Assembly (NCBI RefSeq): GCF_002911015.1
Contig: NZ_KZ626912.1
Coordinates: 1 to 43,472 of the forward strand
Source of the DNA: Streptomyces populi
GTDB lineage: Bacteria > Actinomycetota > Actinomycetes > Streptomycetales > Streptomycetaceae
DNA length: 43,472 nucleotides
Reading direction: 5' to 3'
The translations under genes were made by a program, and so were the position numbers. The notes under the pieces are model-generated. The model was not told where the DNA came from and did not search any database. It worked only from the letters and a program-made list of their open reading frames with translations. Below are positions 1 through 8,104 of this stretch, one piece after another (the stretch's first letter is position 1; each line of letters starts with the position of its first letter).

Positions 1-30
1 CCGGACCCACCGGACCCACCGGACCCACCG
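1..30. repeat. 9-bp tandem repeat inside the partial secreted-protein gene
   Basis: Three consecutive copies of GGACCCACC (plus strand) encode Gly-Gly-Ser repeats on the minus strand, a flexible linker. The array may continue beyond the window edge. Confidence 0.7.
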
Positions 31-221
31 GGGTCCGCTGGAGCGGTAGGAGCGCCGGAGCCGGTGAGGGCGGTGTGCGAGAGGCTCCGGGAGAGGGCCG
101 GGGCGGTGGAGGAGGGGACCCCGGGGCCCGTCGGGGCGGCGTTCGCGAGGGGTCCGGCGCCGTTCAGCAGGACGACCGTGAGGAGTCCGGCCGTGGGCAG
201 GGTGCGCAGCCATGGAGTCAC
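1..221 (-). CDS. Secreted protein, N-terminal part only
   Basis: This gene is cut by the left window edge, so only its first 73 codons are visible. It starts with GTG at 221-219 behind a GGAGGGG ribosome site at 231-237, 9 nt away. The product opens with a signal peptide: a short Arg-containing start, a hydrophobic core (AGLLTVVLLNGAG) and a likely signal peptidase I site after ANA near residue 28. A Pro/Ser/Thr/Ala-rich linker follows and ends in GGS triplets encoded by a 9-bp tandem repeat at 1-30. Such linkers often join a signal peptide to an extracellular domain. The catalytic or binding domain lies outside the window, so no function can be given. Confidence 0.6.
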   Translation of the reverse strand, partial: MTPWLRTLPTAGLLTVVLLNGAGPLANAAPTGPGVPSSTAPALSRSLSHTALTGSGAPTAPADPGGSGGSGGS

Positions 222-449
222 GTCGGTGACCCCCTCCCGGAACGGTTCGCCAAGACGGGTGCCGTGATCGACGCAACCAGCGTCACATGACGTCGTGATC
301 CCGGCATCTCGACAGAAAGTGACGTCATTCGTGCACTTCAGAGGCCGTGGAACCCCGTCTTTTCACCAACTGGGCCCTCCTGCACGGTGGATCACCGTGT
401 ACGGGGGGCACCACCGTGATGGAGTACACGGGTGCGAGAGAATGGCGGC

Positions 450-992
450 ATGGAGATGCCGAGGAACGAACGGTCGCCGGAGAACCCTCAGATCCTGGTC
501 GTCGGCCAGGACGGAATGGCTCTCGGCGGCACCGGGGACGAGGACTCCCGAGAGATCCCGGTGACGGAGATGGTGGAGCAGCCCGCCAAGGTGATGCGCA
601 TCGGCAGCATGATCAAGCAGCTGCTGGAGGAAGTGCGCGCCGCGCCCCTGGACGAGGCCAGCCGGGTCAGGCTCAAGGAGATCCACGCGAGCTCCGTCAA
701 GGAGCTGGAGGACGGTCTCGCCCCGGAGCTCGTGGAGGAACTGGAGCGGCTCTCCCTGCCCTTCACGGACGAGGGGACCCCCAGCGACGCCGAACTGCGG
801 ATCGCGCAGGCCCAGTTGGTGGGCTGGCTGGAAGGGCTCTTCCACGGGATCCAGACGACCCTGTTCGCCCAGCAGATGGCGGCCAGGGCGCAGTTGGAAC
901 AGATGCGCCGTGCCCTTCCTCCGGGCGTCGGCGGTCTGGAGGGCGACGAGGACCCTCGTACGGGAGGCCGCTCGGGCGGACCGTACCTGTGA
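450..992 (+). CDS. bpa: Bacterial proteasome activator (Bpa/PafE family)
   Basis: The 180-residue product matches the actinobacterial Bpa/PafE family, ATP-independent dodecameric rings that open the 20S proteasome gate and feed it unfolded or damaged proteins. A disordered N-terminus (NERSPENPQILVVGQDGMA) is followed by a helical core at about residues 42-155 (EQPAKVMRIGSMIKQLLEEV, then GWLEGLFHGIQTTLFAQQM), the four-helix bundle of the family. The C-terminus is SGGPYL. In the mycobacterial protein the last four residues, GQYL, insert into proteasome pockets, so GPYL is probably the same docking tag with one change. I chose ATG 450. An in-frame GTG at 432 behind GGAG at 421-424 would add six residues and is also possible. 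The proteasome genes are not in this window. Confidence 0.9.
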   Translation: MEMPRNERSPENPQILVVGQDGMALGGTGDEDSREIPVTEMVEQPAKVMRIGSMIKQLLEEVRAAPLDEASRVRLKEIHASSVKELEDGLAPELVEELERLSLPFTDEGTPSDAELRIAQAQLVGWLEGLFHGIQTTLFAQQMAARAQLEQMRRALPPGVGGLEGDEDPRTGGRSGGPYL

Positions 993-1050
993 CCACGCGG
1001 GCGGCCGAGCCGCCGCCGTCCCGGTGATCCCGGGTCACCCCGACCGTGAC

Positions 1051-1076
1051 GGGCCCGGCACCCAGGTGCCGGGCCC
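1051..1076. terminator. Bidirectional terminator between bpa and the PASTA kinase gene
   Basis: Perfect inverted repeat with 12-bp arms GGGCCCGGCACC (1051-1062) and GGTGCCGGGCCC (1065-1076), between two convergent genes. There is no T-run, as is common in high-GC actinomycetes. Confidence 0.75.
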
Positions 1077-1139
1077 GTTCCCGTGTCCGTCGCCGGAGCG
1101 TCTGCGGCACCCCGGCCGTCCGGGGAGTGCCCCGGGAGG

Positions 1140-2756
1140 CTAGGAGGGGTCGCCCGTGGAGACCTTGAGCTCGATCTCGGGCATCTTCTTGGGGTCGACG
1201 TCGTCACCGGCGGAGGGGAACTGGCCCATGATCGTGTCCTCGCCGTACGTGTTCTCGTCCACGCGCGTGACCTTCATCTGCCAACCGGCGGCCTGGAAGC
1301 AGGACTTCACCGAGCTGAGGTTCTTGAACTGGAAGTCCGGGACCTCGATCTTGTCCGGGTCGTTGTACGACTCCGTCGGGTCCGTGCACTTCTCGGTGTC
1401 GATCGTCTTCGACGTGTCCGGGCCCTTGTGCCCCGCGACCGCGCTGGACGACGGACTGGTGGTGCTGTGGCCGCCCTTGTCGTCGTCGCCGCTCCCGCCG
1501 TTCATGACGAGTGCCGTGATCAGGCCGCCGACCGCGATGAGCGCGACGAGGACCGAGCCGATCACGACCGGCTTGTTGCTCCTGGCGCCGCCCGGGCCGC
1601 CGGCGGCGGGCTGGGGGGACAGGTTGTACGGGGGAGGCGTGGAGGGGCCGTGCTGCCCGGCGTACGCGGCGGTCTGCGGCGGGGTCTGGTAGCCGCCCTG
1701 CTGCGGGTAGCCGTACGCCGGGGCGGGCGTCGGCGTGCCGTACGGGCCCGGCTGGTACGGCATCTGCACGGGGCCGGGGGCCGGGGTGCCCTGGTCGACC
1801 GGCGGGAACACGGCGGAGCCGACGCCGGAACCGCTCGGCGTCTGGGCGCCCGGCACGATGTTCGGCGCCACGGCCTGGAACGACTGGGCGACCCGGAGGC
1901 ACTCGTCCCGCATCGTCTCGGCGCTCGGGAAACGTTCGTTCGGGTTCTTCTTCAGCGCGCGGGCGATCAGCGCGTCCACGGCCGGGGGCAGCGAGCGGTT
2001 GACCGAGGAGGCCGCGACCGGCTCCTCCTGGACGTGCGCGTAGGCGATGGCCAGCGGGGAGTCCGCCTCGAACGGCAGCCGTCCGGTGACCAGTTGGAAC
2101 AGCATGATGCCGACCGAGTACAGGTCGGACCGGGCGTCGACGCCCCGGCCGAGGGCCTGCTCGGGGGAGAGGTACTGCGGGGTGCCGACGACCATGCCGG
2201 TCTGGGTCATGGAGGTGACGCCGGACTGCATGGCGCGGGCGATGCCGAAGTCCATGACCTTGACGACGTTGCGCTTGGTCATCATCACGTTGCCCGGCTT
2301 GATGTCCCGGTGGACCAGGCCCATCTCGTGGCTGATCTCCAGGGCCGCCAGCACGTCCGCGGTGATCTTCAGGGCCTTGTCGGCGGGCATGGCGCCGTAC
2401 TGCTGGATGTCCGCGTCGAGGACCGAGCCGAGCGGCTTGCCCTCGATGTACTCCATGACGATGTACGGCGTCGTCATGCCGTCGAGCTCGTCCTCGCCGG
2501 TGTCGAAGACCGAGACGATGTTCGTGTGCGTGAGTTTGGCCACCGACTGGGCCTCGCGGCGGAAGCGCTCGCGGAAGGCCTGCTCGCGGCCGAGTTCGGT
2601 GTGCAGCGTCTTGATGGCGACCTGGCGGTCGAGCACCGAGTCGTAGGCGAGGTGCACCGAGGCCATGCCGCCCTCGCCGAGCAGATCGCGCAGCTGATAG
2701 CGGCCGCCGGCGACCGCACGCCCCGCGTACCGGCCCTGTGCGCCGTCCTGGCTCAT
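1140..2756 (-). CDS. Receptor-type Ser/Thr protein kinase with one PASTA-like domain
   Basis: This 538-residue membrane kinase is of the PknB type. The cytoplasmic kinase domain (about 20-290) has the glycine loop GEGGMAS (28-34), the ATP lysine in VAIK (K49), HRDIKPGN (149-156), DFG (169-171) and an activation segment with Thr/Ser sites (TSMTQTGM) before GTPQYLSPEQ. A Pro/Gly/Tyr-rich juxtamembrane linker (about 300-395) leads to one transmembrane helix (397-419). The outer part holds a Ser-rich spacer and one PASTA-like unit (about 470-534, from EVPDFQFKNL) with a cysteine pair, C457 and C486. PASTA domains in this family sense peptidoglycan fragments. A single unit is fewer than the usual three or four. 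The start MSQD is preferred because GGGGGA lies upstream of it. A second kinase gene is transcribed divergently. Confidence 0.93.
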   Translation of the reverse strand: MSQDGAQGRYAGRAVAGGRYQLRDLLGEGGMASVHLAYDSVLDRQVAIKTLHTELGREQAFRERFRREAQSVAKLTHTNIVSVFDTGEDELDGMTTPYIVMEYIEGKPLGSVLDADIQQYGAMPADKALKITADVLAALEISHEMGLVHRDIKPGNVMMTKRNVVKVMDFGIARAMQSGVTSMTQTGMVVGTPQYLSPEQALGRGVDARSDLYSVGIMLFQLVTGRLPFEADSPLAIAYAHVQEEPVAASSVNRSLPPAVDALIARALKKNPNERFPSAETMRDECLRVAQSFQAVAPNIVPGAQTPSGSGVGSAVFPPVDQGTPAPGPVQMPYQPGPYGTPTPAPAYGYPQQGGYQTPPQTAAYAGQHGPSTPPPYNLSPQPAAGGPGGARSNKPVVIGSVLVALIAVGGLITALVMNGGSGDDDKGGHSTTSPSSSAVAGHKGPDTSKTIDTEKCTDPTESYNDPDKIEVPDFQFKNLSSVKSCFQAAGWQMKVTRVDENTYGEDTIMGQFPSAGDDVDPKKMPEIELKVSTGDPS

Positions 2757-3060
2757 CTTCTGCGTCCCCCGAGGCATCGGTGATCGATTGGCTTATTCCC
2801 GGCCAAGTCTGCCCCAGGGCACGGACACGTCAAGCTCGATGCCCGTTCCGTGACCGTCTGAGAAAGAAGCGTCGCGGAAGCGTTACAGGTGACGTACGGC
2901 CGGTACACGGAAATTGCACCCACGGCCTTCGGACGGGCTGGACGTCCGGTCCACTCACGCTCATCCCGGACCGGCGTCACGCGCGGAACCTGTAGCGTGG
3001 CCCGACGGAGACCGTAACAACCACCGCGCGGACCGCGGGCAGAAACGACGGCGAGGACTG
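2757..3060. other. Divergent intergenic region between the two kinase genes
   Basis: This 304-bp gap holds the promoters of both kinases. Besides the candidate minus-strand promoter at 2805-2833, there is a TAGCGT hexamer at 2993-2998 that could be the -10 of the plus-strand gene (no convincing -35), and a GAAGCGT direct repeat at about 2866-2885. I see no ORF with a ribosome site and no RNA gene. Confidence 0.5.
2805..2833 (-). promoter_or_regulatory. Candidate sigma-70-type promoter of the PASTA kinase gene
   Basis: Read on the minus strand, a TTGACG hexamer (2833-2828) lies 17 nt from an AGACTT hexamer (2810-2805), about 50 nt upstream of the chosen start. The -35 match is good and the -10 is weak. 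No transcript data support it. Confidence 0.4.
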
Positions 3061-4626
<1,566 letters not shown>

Positions 4627-4636
4627 CCCGGTCCGG

Positions 4637-4656
4637 ACGGGTCCGCGCGGACCCGT
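4637..4656. terminator. Palindromic terminator after the second kinase gene
   Basis: A perfect 20-bp palindrome, ACGGGTCCGC (4637-4646) and GCGGACCCGT (4647-4656), starts 11 bp after the stop codon. A second imperfect inverted repeat (GCGCGCG with GCCC, then GGGC with CGCGCGC, about 4673-4710) lies just beyond. Together they may insulate the convergent response-regulator gene. Confidence 0.6.
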
Positions 4657-4728
4657 GAGAGCGCACGTCCCACGCGCGCGGGGAGCCCACGAGGGGCTTC
4701 ACGCGCGCGTGCGTCGTATCCGGGCCAT

Positions 4729-4761
4729 CCGGTCGTCCTGGCGGATCGTCCGGTCGTCCTG
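4729..4761. repeat. 12-bp direct repeat in a convergent intergenic region
   Basis: CCGGTCGTCCTG occurs at 4729-4740 and again at 4750-4761. The next 40 bp carry degenerate copies of ATCATYCGG up to the response-regulator stop codon. No gene is visible in 4627-4804. Confidence 0.55.
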
Positions 4762-4804
4762 AAATCATTCGGCCGCCCCGAATCATCCGGCCCTTCCGGA
4801 TCAT

Positions 4805-5494
4805 TCAGTGGTGCTGCTGTTCCGCCTGTCTGCGCGCCACGTAGGCCGCCGCCTGCGACCTGCGCTGCATTCCCAGTTTGGACAGCAGGCTCGACACGTA
4901 ATTCTTGATCGTTTTCTCGGCGAGGTGCAGTCGCTCCCCGATCTGGCGGTTGGTGAGCCCTTCGCCGATCAGGTCGAGAATTCTGCGTTCCTGGTCGCTG
5001 AGGCGGGCGAGCCGGTCGTCGTCCTTGGCGGTGCCGCCGTCCCGCAGCCGCTCCAGGACGCGCGCGGTGGCCACCGGGTCGAGCAGGGACTTCCCGGCCG
5101 CGACGTCCCGTACGGCCGCGAGCAGCTCACGGCCGCGGATGGCCTTGAGGACGTAGCCCGAGGCGCCCGCCATGATCGCGTCGAACAGGGCCTCGTCGTC
5201 GGCGTACGAGGTCAGCATCAGGCATTTGACGTTCTCGTCCGCGGAGCGGATCTCCCGGCAGACCTCCACGCCGCTGCCGTCCGGGAGGCGCACGTCCAGG
5301 ACGGCCACGTCCGGACGGGTGGCCGGGATCCGTACCAGCGCGTCGGCCGCCGTACCCGCCTCTCCCACCACTTCGATGTCGTCCTCGACCGAGAGCAACT
5401 CGTGGACACCGCGGCGGACGACTTCGTGGTCATCGAGGAGGAATACGGTGATTTTCCCGATTTCACGCACCCTGTCAGTGTCACACACGATCAT
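4805..5494 (-). CDS. Orphan NarL/LuxR-family response regulator
   Basis: The 229-residue product has a receiver domain (about 14-130) with acidic residues DD (21-22), the phosphoacceptor D67 in AVLDVRLPDG, Ser/Thr near 95-96 and K117 in GYVLKAI. A LuxR-type helix-turn-helix follows at about 165-225 (LSDQERRILDLIGEGLTNRQ, then EKTIKNYVSSLLSKLG). It resembles the DevR/DosR branch. No sensor kinase gene lies beside it, so it is an orphan. From memory, the equivalent S. coelicolor regulator near bkd has been linked to a remote kinase and to antibiotic control. It is divergent from bkdA and shares a 388-bp upstream region, so control of bkd is plausible but unproven. ATG 5494, with GGGG 8 nt upstream, is the chosen start. 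ATG 5500 is also possible. Confidence 0.88.
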   Translation of the reverse strand: MIVCDTDRVREIGKITVFLLDDHEVVRRGVHELLSVEDDIEVVGEAGTAADALVRIPATRPDVAVLDVRLPDGSGVEVCREIRSADENVKCLMLTSYADDEALFDAIMAGASGYVLKAIRGRELLAAVRDVAAGKSLLDPVATARVLERLRDGGTAKDDDRLARLSDQERRILDLIGEGLTNRQIGERLHLAEKTIKNYVSSLLSKLGMQRRSQAAAYVARRQAEQQHH

Positions 5495-5619
5495 GGGCAT
5501 TGCCCCAGGTGAACTCTTCCCGAGCGCGGGGTGGCCGGGATAACGTGCCGGTGTTCCGGCCCCCTGCAAGGCTGTGACCAGTGCTGTGACCAGCGCCTGT
5601 TCCGACCCGTTCGATCTAG

Positions 5620-5655
5620 TAGGAAATTCACGTTTCCAAGTACTTGGATTTCCTA
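5620..5655. promoter_or_regulatory. Operator-like palindrome cluster in the bkd control region
   Basis: The perfect 14-bp palindrome TCCAAGTACTTGGA (5635-5648) is flanked by an outer inverted pair, TAGGAAAT (5620-5627) and ATTTCCTA (5648-5655). The outer centre is offset by about 4 bp from the inner one. AT-rich symmetric DNA in such a GC-rich setting suggests a protein-binding site near a promoter. The binding protein is unknown. Confidence 0.55.
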
Positions 5656-5746
5656 TCAAAATCGCAGGTCAGAAGGGGTTTCACAGAAATGTGGAGCACT
5701 GGGTAACGTGGCAGTTGCAGGGCGCTCGCCGGGGCACCTGTCACGT

Positions 5747-5794
5747 CTGTTCCCGGCCGAGTGGCACCCACCCCGTGCACGGGTGCCGGAACAG
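5747..5794 (+). other. Hairpin in the bkdA leader
   Basis: Two coaxial stems can form in the leader RNA: an outer CTGTTCC (5747-5753) with GGAACAG (5788-5794), and an inner GGCACCC (5763-5769) with GGGTGCC (5781-5787). An asymmetric 9-nt bulge lies on the 5' side. This could be a leader control element or an attenuator. I could not match it to a known riboswitch. Confidence 0.4.
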
Positions 5795-5882
5795 GCGAGC
5801 CGCTCTCCCGAGCTCGAACCGCGAGCGAGGGGGACCCCAGCCTTCCGGCAACCCCGGGGGCCGGACCGACGGAGGAGCACAC

Positions 5883-7112
5883 GTGACCGTGGAGAGCACT
5901 GCCGCGCGCAAGCCGCGACGCAGCGCCGGTACGAAGAGCGCCGCGAGCGCCAGTACGACCGGGACCAAGAGCGCCGCGAGCAGGCGCGCCGGCGCGGCCG
6001 CCGGTAAGTCGCCCGGGGCGACGGGCGGTGAGCCGCAGCTCGTTCAGCTGCTGACCCCGGAAGGCAAGCGGGTCAAGGACGCCACGTACGACCCGTACGT
6101 CGCCGACATCACCCCCGACGAGCTGCGCGGGCTGTACCGGGACATGGTCCTGAGCCGCCGCTTCGACGCGGAGGCCACCTCCCTGCAGCGCCAGGGCGAG
6201 CTGGGCCTGTGGGCCTCGATGCTCGGCCAGGAGGCCGCCCAGATCGGTTCCGGCCGCGCCACCCGCGCCGACGACTACGTCTTCCCGACCTACCGCGAGC
6301 ACGGCGTCGCCTGGTGCCGCGGGGTCGACCCGACCAACCTGCTCGGCATGTTCCGGGGTGTGAACAACGGCGGCTGGGACCCCAACGGCAACAACTTCCA
6401 CCTGTACACGATCGTCATCGGCTCGCAGGCGCTGCACGCCACCGGTTACGCCATGGGCGTCACCAAGGACGGCGCCGACTCGGCCGTGATCGCGTACTTC
6501 GGTGACGGCGCCTCCAGCCAGGGCGACGTCATGGAGGCCTTCAACTTCGGCGCGGTCTACAACGCGCCCGTCGTGTTCTTCTGCCAGAACAACCAGTGGG
6601 CGATCTCCGAGCCGACCGAGCGCCAGATGCGCGTGCCGCTCTACCAGCGCGCGCAGGGCTTCGGCTTCCCCGGCATCCGCGTCGACGGCAACGACGTCCT
6701 CGCCTGCCTGGCGGTCACCAAGTGGGCGCTGGAGCGGGCCCGCAACGGCGAGGGCCCCACCCTGGTCGAGGCGTACACCTACCGCATGGGCGCGCACACC
6801 ACCTCCGACGACCCCACCCGCTACCGGGGCGACGACGAGCGTGCGGCCTGGGAGGCGAAGGACCCGATCCTGCGCCTGCGCGCCCACCTGGAGGCCGCGA
6901 ACCACGCGGACGAGTCGTTCTTCGCGGAACTCGAGGCCGAGAGCGAGGCGTTGGGCAAGCGGGTGCGCGACGTGGTGCGGGCCATGCCTGACCCGGACCA
7001 CTTCGCCATCTTCGAGAACGTGTACGCGGACGGGCACGCGCTCGTCGACGAGGAGCGCGCCCAGTTCGCCGCCTACCAGGCGTCGTTCGCGGACGCGGTG
7101 GAGGGCAAGTAG
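5883..7112 (+). CDS. bkdA: Branched-chain 2-oxoacid dehydrogenase E1 alpha subunit
   Basis: First gene of a three-gene operon for the complex that oxidatively decarboxylates 2-oxo acids from Val, Leu and Ile to branched acyl-CoAs, the starters for branched fatty acids and some polyketides. The 409-residue protein carries the thiamine-diphosphate motif, GDG (207-209) through NN (236-237) in FFCQNNQWAIS, the substrate-side segment FPTYREHG (134-141), and the loop AHTTSDDPTRY that corresponds to the phosphorylation loop of mitochondrial E1alpha. The first 50 residues are a basic Ala/Ser/Lys/Arg tail with two GTKSAAS copies, not part of the fold. GTG 5883 follows GGAGGAG closely. bkdB starts 2 nt after the stop, so the subunits are co-translated. 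Confidence 0.95.
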   Translation: MTVESTAARKPRRSAGTKSAASASTTGTKSAASRRAGAAAGKSPGATGGEPQLVQLLTPEGKRVKDATYDPYVADITPDELRGLYRDMVLSRRFDAEATSLQRQGELGLWASMLGQEAAQIGSGRATRADDYVFPTYREHGVAWCRGVDPTNLLGMFRGVNNGGWDPNGNNFHLYTIVIGSQALHATGYAMGVTKDGADSAVIAYFGDGASSQGDVMEAFNFGAVYNAPVVFFCQNNQWAISEPTERQMRVPLYQRAQGFGFPGIRVDGNDVLACLAVTKWALERARNGEGPTLVEAYTYRMGAHTTSDDPTRYRGDDERAAWEAKDPILRLRAHLEAANHADESFFAELEAESEALGKRVRDVVRAMPDPDHFAIFENVYADGHALVDEERAQFAAYQASFADAVEGK

Positions 7113-7114
7113 CC

Positions 7115-8095
7115 ATGACGACGGAAAAGATGGCGCTGGCCAAGGCGATCAACGAATCGCTGCGCACGGCCCTCGACGCCGACCCCAAGGTCCTCGTCAT
7201 GGGCGAGGACGTCGGCAAGCTCGGCGGTGTCTTCCGGGTCACCGACGGGCTCCAGAAGGACTTCGGCGAGGAGCGGGTCATCGACACCCCGCTCGCCGAG
7301 TCGGGCATCGTGGGCACCGCGATCGGCCTGGCCCTGCGCGGCTACCGCCCGGTCGTGGAGATCCAGTTCGACGGGTTCGTCTTCCCGGCGTACGACCAGA
7401 TCGTCACCCAGCTCGCGAAGATGCACGCGCGGGCGCTCGGCAAGATCAAGCTCCCCGTCGTCATCCGCATCCCCTATGGCGGCGGCATCGGCGCGGTCGA
7501 GCACCACTCGGAGTCCCCCGAGGCGCTCTTCGCGCACGTGGCGGGCCTGAAGGTGGTCTCTCCCTCGAACGCCGGCGACGCCTACTGGATGATGCAGCAG
7601 GCCATCCAGAGCGACGACCCGGTGATCTTCTTCGAGCCCAAGCGGCGCTACTGGGACAAGGGCGAGGTCGACAAGGACGCCATCCCCGGTCCGCTGCACA
7701 AGGCGCGGGTGGCCCGCGAGGGCGCCGACCTGACCCTGGCCGCGTACGGCCCGATGGTGAAGGTCTGCCTGGAGGCCGCCGCGGCCGCCCAGGAGGAGGG
7801 CAAGTCGATCGAGGTCCTGGACCTGCGCTCGATGTCGCCGATCGACTTCGACTCGATCCAGGCCTCGGTCGAGAAGACCCGCCGCCTGGTCGTGGTGCAC
7901 GAGGCGCCGGTGTTCCTCGGCACGGGCGCGGAGATCGCGGCCCGCATCACCGAGCGGTGCTTCTACCACCTGGAGGCGCCCGTCCTGCGGGTCGGCGGCT
8001 ATCACGCCCCGTACCCGCCGGCCCGCCTGGAGGAGGAGTACCTTCCGGGCCTGGACCGGGTGCTCGACGCCGTCGACCGCTCGCTGGCGTACTAG
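7115..8095 (+). CDS. bkdB: Branched-chain 2-oxoacid dehydrogenase E1 beta subunit
   Basis: This 326-residue protein has the normal length and layout of E1beta: an N-terminal pyrimidine-binding domain (VMGEDVGKLGGVFRVT near 29-44, TPLAESGIVGTAIGLAL near 70-86, FDGFVFPAYDQI near 97-108, then RIPYGGGIGAVEHHS) and a C-terminal transketolase domain ending in PAVRL-like VLRVGGYHAPYPPARLEEEYLP. It pairs with BkdA to form the heterotetrameric E1 active site, with thiamine diphosphate bound between the subunits. The conserved glutamate of GEDVG is present. Spacing to bkdA is 2 nt and to bkdC 9 nt, typical of one transcript. Confidence 0.95.
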   Translation: MTTEKMALAKAINESLRTALDADPKVLVMGEDVGKLGGVFRVTDGLQKDFGEERVIDTPLAESGIVGTAIGLALRGYRPVVEIQFDGFVFPAYDQIVTQLAKMHARALGKIKLPVVIRIPYGGGIGAVEHHSESPEALFAHVAGLKVVSPSNAGDAYWMMQQAIQSDDPVIFFEPKRRYWDKGEVDKDAIPGPLHKARVAREGADLTLAAYGPMVKVCLEAAAAAQEEGKSIEVLDLRSMSPIDFDSIQASVEKTRRLVVVHEAPVFLGTGAEIAARITERCFYHLEAPVLRVGGYHAPYPPARLEEEYLPGLDRVLDAVDRSLAY

Positions 8096-8104
8096 GAGAG
8101 AGTC

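Larger units (their letters stand above)
5495..5882. other. Long divergent regulatory region upstream of bkdA
   Basis: This 388-bp gap separates the response-regulator gene from bkdA. It includes an unusually AT-rich segment (about 5612-5700) with nested palindromes, then a GC-rich leader of about 190 nt with a strong hairpin (5747-5794) and GGAGGAG before the bkdA start. I see no credible ORF in either direction and no tRNA-like fold. Confidence 0.6.

Noticed and set aside
1083..2783. A 566-residue open frame on the plus strand opposite the PASTA kinase gene
   Set aside because: It is the antisense shadow of a high-GC gene. The Arg/Gly/Val-rich product has no family features and no ribosome site.
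5800..5880. GAGGGGGACCCC and CGGCAACCCC in the bkd leader as a c-di-AMP or SAM riboswitch
   Set aside because: The partner segments (UGGGGUGAAUC for c-di-AMP, the flanking SAM core) are missing, so only short motif resemblance remains.
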